A stretch of DNA of 12,412 nucleotides from Sulfurovum sp. (GTDB lineage Bacteria > Campylobacterota > Campylobacteria > Campylobacterales > Sulfurovaceae): NCBI GenBank assembly GCA_015490315.1, contig WFYB01000179.1:1-12412 (forward strand), in the 5' to 3' direction. The notes under the pieces were generated by a model. The model worked only from the letters and a program-made list of their open reading frames with translations, was not told the origin of the DNA and did no database searches. The position numbers and the translations under genes are program-made. Every line of letters begins with the position of its first letter. The stretch's first letter is position 1. Of the stretch, positions 5,368-12,192 are shown piece after piece.

Positions 5368-7101
5368 TTAGACGACAACTACTTTTCTAAACATCCCGCC
5401 CATATGATAGAGGAGATGACAGTGGTATGCCCATACCCCTTTGGCATCGACGGTGACACGATAGCTTATCTTCGATCCGGGTTGGACGATGACGGTGTGT
5501 TTACGCACCAGACGATTCTCATCGCCCGTTTCCAGATCGCTCCACATACCGTGCAGGTGCATCGGATGGTTCATCATCGTATCGTTGATGAAGGTGATGC
5601 GCAGCCGCTCACCGTACCGGAACTCCAGCGGTGTGGCATCGGCATACTTGATCCCGTTGATCGACCAGATATAGCGCTCCATATTGCCTGTCAGGTGCAG
5701 GATGATCTCCCGGTCGGGCTTGGGATGTCGAGCTGTGGAGTAGCGGTTTTTCAGATCGGCATAGGTCAATACCCGTCTGCTGTTGTTTCGAAGCCCTACA
5801 CCCGGATCGTCGAGTCGGTATTTTGGGTTTGGGGCATGCATCACCCAGCTGATGCCGTGTTTCATCGGCAGCGGCGTGATAGGATAGTGCCGGTTTTCGA
5901 GCATAGACCATCTGTAGGGTTTAGCCTTTTTATTCATTTTCATACTTCCACCGCATTTCATACCGCCGGTTTTCTCTTTGCCCATGGCAGCCATATCCAT
6001 CCCCATATCGGCCATGGTTAGCGGCTGAGGTTTATCCATCGCCGGTGCTTTGGCAAGAAGTGTTTTTGAGGGCGTGAGTGCACCCAGAGCATAGCCACTT
6101 CGTTCGATGCTCTGCGCAAAGATCGCATAGGCTCTCTCTTCTGTGGGTTCGACGATCACATCGTAGGTCTCGGCGACACCGATGCGTATCTCATCGACTG
6201 TCACAGGCTTGACATGCTTGCCGTCTGCGGCGACGACGGTCATCTTGAGTCCGGGGATACGCAGATCGAAGATGGTCATTGCTGCACCGTTGATAAAGCG
6301 TAGGCGTACCTTCTCTCCTTTTTTGAAGAGTGCTTTGAACTGCGAAGCGGGCGGATGACCGTTCATCAGGTAGGTATAGGTATAGGCGGTTACATCACTC
6401 AGATCACGGTCGCTCATACGCATCCTGTTCCACATCTTTCTCGTACGCCACGCCTCAAGCACACCTTTTTCCTTGACTTCATCCATAAAGTCACCGACGG
6501 TACGCTGATTGAAGTTATAGTAGTCGCTTTGAAGTTTAAGCTTTCGGTAGATCGATTCGGGCTTTTCATCACTCCAGTCGCTTAGTACCACAACATAGTC
6601 TCTATCGTAACGGAAAGGCTCTCGCTTTTTAGGTAGGATGACGATAGGACCGTACATCCCCGTCTGCTCCTGAAAAGCGCTGTGACTATGGTACCAGTAT
6701 GTACCGTGCTGACGCACCTTGAAGCGGTAGGTAAAGGTCTCTCCCGGGGCGATACCGGGATAGCTGATACCCGGCACACCATCCATGGGCGCGGGCAGGA
6801 TGATACCGTGCCAGTGGATAGAGGAGCTGTGCTTGAGCTTGTTGGTCACATGCAGCGTGACGGTATCGCCTTCTTGCCATACGAGTGTGGGTCCTGGGAT
6901 CTGTCCGTTGATGGTCGTTGCGACAGCTTGGCTGCCGGTAAAGTTGACAGGGGTATAGTCGATAGTGAGGTGAAACGCTTTGCCTCGCAGCACACTTCTG
7001 CCGTCACTTTTGACAGTTGGCTCTGACGCGACTGCTATATCACTCAGGATCGCACCCGCAGCAGCTGTCGCGACACCTTTGACAAATGTTCTTCTTTGCA
7101 T
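5368..7101 (-). CDS. pcoA: Tat-exported PcoA/CopA-type multicopper oxidase
   Basis: This periplasmic oxidase converts Cu(I) to the less toxic Cu(II). From the start at 7101 it has 577 residues. The Tat signal begins MQRRTFVKG and the mature part follows AVASEP. Copper ligands are in IHWHG (about residue 96), YWYHSHS (about 138), HPMHLHG (about 512) and HCHLLYHMGGM (about 560-570). A Met-rich insert with MADMGMDMAAMG and MKCGGSMKM lies at about 362-389. The start at 7101 is chosen because AAAGGA lies 8 bp upstream and a predicted -10 box at 7131-7136 gives a sensible leader; the in-frame ATG at 7122 has no ribosome site. Oddity: the type-1 copper segment is one residue shorter than the usual H-x3-[AG]-[LM]. 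The operon continues into pcoB. The older literature also calls this gene copA. Confidence 0.93.
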   Translation of the reverse strand: MQRRTFVKGVATAAAGAILSDIAVASEPTVKSDGRSVLRGKAFHLTIDYTPVNFTGSQAVATTINGQIPGPTLVWQEGDTVTLHVTNKLKHSSSIHWHGIILPAPMDGVPGISYPGIAPGETFTYRFKVRQHGTYWYHSHSAFQEQTGMYGPIVILPKKREPFRYDRDYVVVLSDWSDEKPESIYRKLKLQSDYYNFNQRTVGDFMDEVKEKGVLEAWRTRKMWNRMRMSDRDLSDVTAYTYTYLMNGHPPASQFKALFKKGEKVRLRFINGAAMTIFDLRIPGLKMTVVAADGKHVKPVTVDEIRIGVAETYDVIVEPTEERAYAIFAQSIERSGYALGALTPSKTLLAKAPAMDKPQPLTMADMGMDMAAMGKEKTGGMKCGGSMKMNKKAKPYRWSMLENRHYPITPLPMKHGISWVMHAPNPKYRLDDPGVGLRNNSRRVLTYADLKNRYSTARHPKPDREIILHLTGNMERYIWSINGIKYADATPLEFRYGERLRITFINDTMMNHPMHLHGMWSDLETGDENRLVRKHTVIVQPGSKISYRVTVDAKGVWAYHCHLLYHMGGMFRKVVVV

Positions 7102-7130
7102 TATGTTTCCTTTATGCTTCATCTTTTAGA

Positions 7131-7202
7131 AGTATAGTCGCAAAGTGTGTATGAAGTGTGCAGATGTTTATGCACACTTCATACACACTTAGGCATTACA
7201 AT
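7131..7202. promoter_or_regulatory. Divergent copper-responsive promoter region with 20-bp perfect inverted repeat
   Basis: Arms 7143-7162 and 7171-7190 are perfect inverse complements around an 8-bp spacer. Each arm holds two direct half-sites 11 bp apart: TGCACACT (7171-7178) and TACACACT (7182-7189) towards the ATPase, and their mirror images (7162-7155, 7151-7144) towards the oxidase. Each proximal half-site is 7 bp from a -10 box: TACAAT (7197-7202, plus strand) and TATACT (7136-7131, minus strand). No good -35 boxes exist, so an activator is expected. The likely binder is the OmpR-family regulator encoded at 10392. Confidence 0.75.
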
Positions 7203-7228
7203 AAAGTAAGAAAGCACCAAAGGAGTCA

Positions 7229-9560
7229 ATGATGCATACGACACACAAAGATCCAGTCTGCGGTATGGAGGTTTCGACCGATACCACGTTCTCTATACAA
7301 AAGGGTGATGAGATCTACTATTTTTGCTCTCAAAGCTGTCAAGAGAAGTTTGAGAAGAACCCCGAAGCTTATATCGGTGTATCTGCAGAGGAGGATTGTC
7401 CCTCTTGCAAACCGATATATACGTCTGAACCTCAGAGTACAGAGATGATCTATACCTGTCCGATGCATCCCGAGATACGCCAGATAGGGCCAGGCACGTG
7501 CCCCAAGTGTGGGATGGCTCTCGAGCCTGTGGCACCTGCTGCAGGACAAGAGGAGAATGCAGAACTTGACGACATGACACGCCGTTTTGTCATCAGTACC
7601 ATTTTGGCGATCCCAGTGTTTCTGCTGGCGATGATCGCCGATCTTGCGCCGCAGTGGCTGCCGCAATGGCTCTCGATGAAGGCGGTACAGTGGATCGAGT
7701 TTGTGTTGGCGACACCGGTGGTACTCTGGGGCGGATGGCCCTTTTTTGTGAGAGGGTATCAATCGGTGAAAAGCTGGAACCTCAATATGTTTACACTCAT
7801 CGCTCTGGGTGTTGGGGCGGCATGGCTCTACAGTATGGCCGCACTTCTATTTCCTCAGATATTTCCTCCCAAAATGCAGATGGATGGGGGTATCGTGCAT
7901 GTCTACTTTGAAGCGGCGGCGGTGATCGTGGCACTGGTACTTCTGGGGCAGGTGCTGGAACTACGCGCCCGTTCCCAGACCAATACTGCTATCCAAAAGC
8001 TCCTCTCCCTCGCACCCAAACGTGCCGTACGTGTCAAAGAAGACGGCAGTGAAGAGGAGATCGCGCTCGAAGATGTCAAAGTCGGGGATATCCTGCGTAT
8101 CCGTCCGGGTGAGAAGATCCCGGTAGACGGAGTGGTGATCGAAGGGGGAGAGCCATATCGACGAGTCGATGGTGACCGGGGAGCCTATCGCAGTCTCCAA
8201 GAAGGAGGGTGATGAGGTGATAGGTGCTACGGTCAACACAACTGGCAGTCTTCTGATACGTGCCCAAAAGGTAGGTGCCGATACGTTGCTGGCGCAGATC
8301 GTTGATATGGTTGCCAAAGCGCAGCGGTCACGTGCACCGATCCAAAAGCTTGCAGATCAGGTCTCGGGGTATTTTGTGCCCGCAGTGGTACTGGTAGCGA
8401 TAGTGGCGTTTGTAGGCTGGTTTGTCTGGGGTCCCGAACCCCGTCTTGCCTATGCGGTCGTGAGTGCTGTGGCGTTGCTGATCATCGCATGTCCCTGTGC
8501 CTTGGGACTTGCGACACCGGTATCGATCATGGTGGGTACGGGTAAAGGGGCGCAGATGGGTGTGCTGATCAAAGATGCGGAGGCACTTGAGACGCTCGAG
8601 AAGGTCGATACACTGGTGGTGGACAAGACCGGGACACTTACTGAGGGCAAACCAAGACTTGTCACGGTCGATGTAGTCGGTGAGAGCGATGAGGAGACGA
8701 TACTGCGGGCAGTGGCATCTCTCGAGCGTGCGAGTGAACATCCTCTGGCACGTGCTATCGTCGAAGGTGCGGCTCGCAGAGGCGTAGATCCTGTCAAAAG
8801 CAGCAACTTTCAATCAGTCACCGGTGAGGGGGTGACAGGCGTGGTTGAGGGGAGGCATGTGGCGATAGGCAACAGCAGACTGCTGGAAAGAGAGGGGATC
8901 GACACAACACAACTGCGACAAACATCCGAAGTCTATAGAGAAGAGGGACAGACTGTTATGCTTATAGCGATAGACAGAGAGCCTGCCGCTCTCATTGGCG
9001 TGACAGACCCTATAAAGGAGAGTACACCTGATGCGATCAAGGCACTGCACAAAGAGGGCATAGAGGTAGTGATGCTCACCGGTGACAACCGTACCATTGC
9101 CGAAGCGGTAGCCCGTAAGCTGGGCATAGACCGTGTCGAAGCGGACGTTTCTCCGGGAGACAAAGCAGCGATCGTAAAGCAGCTGCAGCAAAGCGGCAAA
9201 AAAGTCGCCATGGCAGGTGACGGGGTCAATGATGCGCCAGCACTTGCTCAGGCGGATGTAGGTATCGCGATGGGTACAGGGAGGGATGTGGCAATGGAGA
9301 GTTCCGGCGTAACGCTCATCAAGGGAGATCTTGGCGGTATCGTCAAAGCAATCCGACTCTCCCGCGCCGTGATGGGAAATATCCGACAAAATCTCTTTTT
9401 TGCCTTCATCTACAATGCATTGGGCGTACCTGTCGCAGCGGGTGTTCTCTATCCCTTCTTTGGGATACTGCTCTCTCCGGTGATCGCGGCAGCGGCGATG
9501 AGTTTCTCCTCGGTTTCAGTCATTAGCAATTCTCTACGCTTAAAGACAAAGGAGATATAG
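7229..9560 (+). pseudogene. copA: Cu(I)-exporting P1B-type ATPase, interrupted by a +1 frameshift
   Basis: The pump would move Cu(I) from cytosol to periplasm using ATP. Restoring one base gives 776 residues. Parts in order: a YHS domain (DPVCGMEV...YYFCSQSC, residues 8-51) in place of the usual GMxCxxC domain; a heavy-metal-binding domain (YTCPMHPEI...CPKCGMAL, about 73-100); membrane helices; TGE at about 316-318; CPC at 421-423; DKTGT with phosphorylated D465; SEHPLA with H504; GDGVND at 663-668; YN at 728-729 and MSFSS at 757-761, the Cu(I) signature. The frame breaks in GGGGG at 8144-8148: with four G the product reads VIEGESHIDESMVTGEP without a gap, but with five the first part (7229-8212) ends early and the rest is open from 8169. 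All motifs are intact, so the break is recent or a sequence error. AAAGGAGTCA precedes the ATG at 7229. Confidence 0.92.
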
Positions 9561-9569
9561 GCGTTAGTG

Positions 9570-9590
9570 GGGGAAATAGATTATTTCCCC
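9570..9590. terminator. Hairpin between the convergent ATPase and cytochrome genes
   Basis: GGGGAAATA (9570-9578) and TATTTCCCC (9582-9590) form a perfect 9-bp stem with a 3-base loop. It starts 9 bp after the ATPase stop and covers the cytochrome stop codon. Neither side has a clean T run, so it may be a weak bidirectional terminator or a 3'-end stability hairpin. Confidence 0.5.
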
Positions 9591-10270
9591 ATGCCGCATT
9601 TCATCATCGATTTGGCTTTTTCCATCATACCGGTACCACATTTGCTCTGCATCTTGTCTGTACCTTCCTTCATCATCTTTTTACCCTCTTGCATCATCTC
9701 TTTGCCTTTACCCATCATGCTGCCTCCACATTTACCCGCACCGCATTTCATCATGGTTTTGGCTTTTTCTTTCATAGCAGCGCCACACTTCATCATCTGT
9801 TTGGCTTTGTTCATGCCGCATTTGCCCTCTCCACATTTGCCTTCACCGCATTTCATCATCTGCATCTTTTTGCTTGGTTTGAGCGTGTAGATCCATTCGG
9901 CGACCGCTTTTTTCTCAGCGTCACTCATGCTTTTGCCAATAGGCGGCATGAGTCCGAAGCCTTTGATCGCCTTTTTCATGCAGACTGTTTTGCTCTCCTG
10001 AGGGTTTGTAATGTAGTCAGTGACAAAGTTGACAAATGCCTCTTTTTCGGGATAGCGCATCTTCGCCATTTGGGCGACTTTGACCATCGGTGGGGCTTTG
10101 AGTGATGCCATGGCATCTTTGAACTCGGGTGTTCACGGCCCTTTCATCATGCCCGCAGGCGGTGTGAGCATATGGCACGCGCTGCATTTGGCTTTGAAGA
10201 TCGCTTCGCCTTCAGCCCCAAAGAGTCCGGTGATCGCACAGAGTGCAAAAAGTAGTGTCAGTTTTTTCAT
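9581..10270 (-). pseudogene. Exported monoheme cytochrome c with a KCG/Met-rich tail, interrupted by an in-frame TGA
   Basis: From the ATG at 10270 (AAAGGA upstream) the frame encodes a signal peptide, MKKLTLLFALCAITGLFG, and a heme c motif, CSACH (C29, C32, H33). TGA at 10135-10133 replaces codon 46, and the same frame then runs on to residue 229. The second part has a typical cytochrome c core (APPMVKVAQMAKMRYP, GFGLMPP with a probable axial Met at about 108, AEWIYTL). Residues 136-229 form a low-complexity tail with eight KCG units and about 21 Met, including two consecutive EGKCG. EGKCG is the motif of copper-binding bufferins. With termination at TGA the product loses the Met ligand and tail; restart at the internal ATG (10111) would give a leaderless protein without heme. 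Its promoter carries the copper half-sites, so it belongs to the copper regulon. A periplasmic copper buffer or electron-transfer partner of the oxidase is inferred. Confidence 0.82.
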
Positions 10271-10303
10271 GGTATGATCCTTTGTAGTAATGTGAATGGG
10301 GAA

Positions 10304-10363
10304 AGTATAGCATAGTAATGTGCATGCAGTGTGCACATTCTGTGCACACTACTGCAATAGACT
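10304..10363. promoter_or_regulatory. Compact divergent promoter region of the cytochrome and response-regulator genes
   Basis: AGTGTGCACA and TGTGCACACT (10328-10337, 10341-10350) form a perfect inverted repeat around TTC. Towards the regulator gene, TGCACATT (10332-10339) and TGCACACT (10343-10350) are direct half-sites 11 bp apart, followed after 7 bp by TAGACT (10358-10363). Towards the cytochrome gene, on the minus strand, TGCACACT (10335-10328) and TGCACATT (10324-10317) are followed after 7 bp by TATACT (10309-10304). This is the oxidase/ATPase layout, but the two pairs overlap. It predicts autoregulation of the two-component system. Confidence 0.72.
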
Positions 10364-10391
10364 ATGCGCATGAGAGTAAGGATGAGACAGA

Positions 10392-11045
10392 ATGAAAATA
10401 CTACTGATGGAAGATGACCCGGTACTCGGTGAGATCGTGACAGACTATCTGCAGCAATACTACACTACCCATAGGGCTTTTGATGCCAATGAGGCAGGGG
10501 AGATGATAGACAAGGGGCATTATGATCTCTTGATCTTTGATATCAATGTACCGGGCAAAAGCGGGATCGCGCTGCTTGAAGAGCTCCGCAGCTTCAACTA
10601 TACCACTCCGGCGATCATCATCACTGCCTATGAAGATACAGCACATCTCAAAAAGAGTTTTGATGCGGGTGCGCATGACTATATCCGCAAACCTTTTGAG
10701 CTTGAGGAGCTCAAATTGCGGATTGAGAAGAGCCGGGCACTCTTTCATATCGAGCCAGAGGAGCCAGTCAGTCTGGGAGGTGATATGCAGTATGACCCTT
10801 CCAGACACCAAGTCACAAGCGGTACCCAAAGTTACTCGCTGCGTCCAAAGGAGGCGGAGATACTGGAGTACTTCATCGCGCATCCGGGCAGACTGATCTC
10901 CTCAGATGAGCTGGTGCAGAATATCTGGGAGTTTGATGAGATGCCGACCGATGCGACACTGCGCTCCTATATCCGAAAAATCCGTGAGATCATCGGCAAA
11001 GAGAAGATCACAACCCAGCGCGGGATGGGATACCGGTATGAATGA
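10392..11045 (+). CDS. OmpR/CopR-type response regulator, probably copper-responsive
   Basis: This cytosolic transcription regulator has 217 residues. The receiver domain (1 to about 115) has the acidic pocket E7-D8-D9, phospho-acceptor D50 in LLIFDINVPG, T78 and K100 in the DYIRKPF loop. The C-terminal winged helix of OmpR/PhoB type (about 125-217) shows SLRPKEAEILEYF, the recognition region TDATLRSYIRKIRE, and the closing TQRGMGYRYE. OmpR-family dimers bind tandem direct repeats about 11 bp apart, which matches the half-sites in its own promoter and in the oxidase/ATPase promoter. The stop codon overlaps the kinase start by 8 bp, so the pair is translationally coupled. CopR or CusR would be the natural name, but signal specificity is inferred from context. 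Confidence 0.9.
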   Translation: MKILLMEDDPVLGEIVTDYLQQYYTTHRAFDANEAGEMIDKGHYDLLIFDINVPGKSGIALLEELRSFNYTTPAIIITAYEDTAHLKKSFDAGAHDYIRKPFELEELKLRIEKSRALFHIEPEEPVSLGGDMQYDPSRHQVTSGTQSYSLRPKEAEILEYFIAHPGRLISSDELVQNIWEFDEMPTDATLRSYIRKIREIIGKEKITTQRGMGYRYE

Positions 11046-12192
11046 TCTCGAAAAACGGTCGTTCTACTCCTTTTTGGGGCTCTATATCTTCTCTTCGTTT
11101 TTCTTTATCGCGCTTATAGGGTATTGGTACTATGCCGCACAAAAGAGTGCGCTGGAGAATGAGACCTACTATCGGCTGCAGCACAGTGGGGATGTGATCG
11201 CGGGGGAGATCATCATGGCGCACATGCAGCATCGACCGCTCAAGTCAAGCTCCGCTCCAAAGGGCATTGAAGTGGCACTTGTCGATACGAAAGGAGCGGT
11301 GGTCAAGGGGAAGCCTGCACTGCCCACAACAGCACTGAAACCAGGATACTATCATAAGGACGGATATGCTATCTTGGTCTCGGATGCGCCCAAAGAGCAT
11401 CTCGGTATCGCCTATGTCGTGACACAGTCCAAAGATCTGGCAGCAGAGCTGGGGGCACTACGCAGCAGTGTATGGAGTGTGCTTGTGCTTGTTTCGATCC
11501 TGATCATCCTGGTTGCCTGGGTACTCTCAAAGCTCTTTATGAAGCCTGTGCATCAGCGTGTGGTGCAGATCGAGCGTTTTATTAACGATATTACCCATGA
11601 GCTCAATACACCGGTGAGTGCACTCTCGATGGCAACCGATCAGGCACTCAAACGGGGTGAATGTACGACCAAAACGCTCAAAAACATCTCTATCAGTACC
11701 CGGCAGCTCTACGATATCTACCGCTCTTTGACCTATCTCAATTTCAACAAAAAGGAGCAGAAGATACATGAGCCGCTCGACCTTGCATCGATCCTTCGCA
11801 AAAGCATCGGCTACTATACCCCACTGGCGGAAGTCAAACGTATCGGCTTTGAGACAGAGATAGATGCCTGCAGCTACCCGATCCCCGAAGCACAGGCGAC
11901 CCTGCTCTTTGGCAATCTGATCGGCAATGCGATCAAGTACTCTCCGCCAAATTCGACGATCAGGATCCGGCTGGATGCGGTAAGTCTGAGTATAGAGGAT
12001 GAGGGGATCGGGATCGCAGAGGAACTCCAGCAGCAGATCTTCGAAAAATTCCAGAGAGCTACTGCCTACTCCGGGGGCTTCGGCGTAGGGCTAAGTATCG
12101 TCAAGAGCATCTGTGATGAGTATGGTATCAAGGTAGCAGTCCTGTCCAAAGAGGGTGAGGGGACACGCTTTGTACTGGAGTTTGAGGGTTAA
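11038..12192 (+). CDS. Sensor histidine kinase, probably copper-responsive
   Basis: This 384-residue inner-membrane kinase should phosphorylate the adjacent regulator. TM1 is at about 11-31, a periplasmic sensor region of about 110 residues follows, and TM2 is at about 145-165. The dimerisation H-box FINDITHELNTPVSAL carries H187. The ATPase domain shows the N box (GNLIGNAIKYSPP, N297), G1 (DEGIGI), F box (FEKFQRA) and G2 (GFGVGLSI). The sensor contains the stretch MAHMQHR (residues 60-66), plausible metal ligands. A standard HAMP domain is not evident: TM2 leads almost directly to the H-box. The ATG at 11038 is chosen over the in-frame ATG at 10906 because the extra 44 residues only overlap the regulator gene in another frame and are not kinase-like. 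CopS or CusS would be the analogous name. Confidence 0.9.
   Translation: MNDLEKRSFYSFLGLYIFSSFFFIALIGYWYYAAQKSALENETYYRLQHSGDVIAGEIIMAHMQHRPLKSSSAPKGIEVALVDTKGAVVKGKPALPTTALKPGYYHKDGYAILVSDAPKEHLGIAYVVTQSKDLAAELGALRSSVWSVLVLVSILIILVAWVLSKLFMKPVHQRVVQIERFINDITHELNTPVSALSMATDQALKRGECTTKTLKNISISTRQLYDIYRSLTYLNFNKKEQKIHEPLDLASILRKSIGYYTPLAEVKRIGFETEIDACSYPIPEAQATLLFGNLIGNAIKYSPPNSTIRIRLDAVSLSIEDEGIGIAEELQQQIFEKFQRATAYSGGFGVGLSIVKSICDEYGIKVAVLSKEGEGTRFVLEFEG

Noticed and set aside
5404..6021. Open frame on the plus strand opposite the multicopper oxidase
   Set aside because: It mirrors the oxidase coding sequence, has a His-rich unnatural composition and no recognisable start signals.
7226..7762. 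Minus-strand open frame opposite the ATPase start
   Set aside because: It is antisense to well-recognised YHS, metal-binding and membrane segments and shows no domain of its own.
8144..8148. Phase-variable poly-G tract in the copper ATPase
   Set aside because: Phase-variable tracts in Campylobacterota are usually eight or more G; five is too short for frequent switching, so an error or a fixed frameshift is more likely.
9689..10105. Phe/His-rich plus-strand open frame opposite the cytochrome
   Set aside because: Its composition is the direct complement of the KCG/Met-rich tail codons; there is no ribosome site or family similarity.
10100..10135. Definite selenocysteine codon in the cytochrome
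   Set aside because: The downstream palindrome is suggestive, but its loop and bulge do not clearly match known bacterial SECIS elements, and the residue is not in a recognised selenoprotein position. Kept only as a hypothesis.
10906..11037. Upstream extension of the histidine kinase
   Set aside because: The added 44 residues are the response-regulator gene read in another frame, while ATG 11038 fits the usual overlapping start and leads straight into the first membrane helix.
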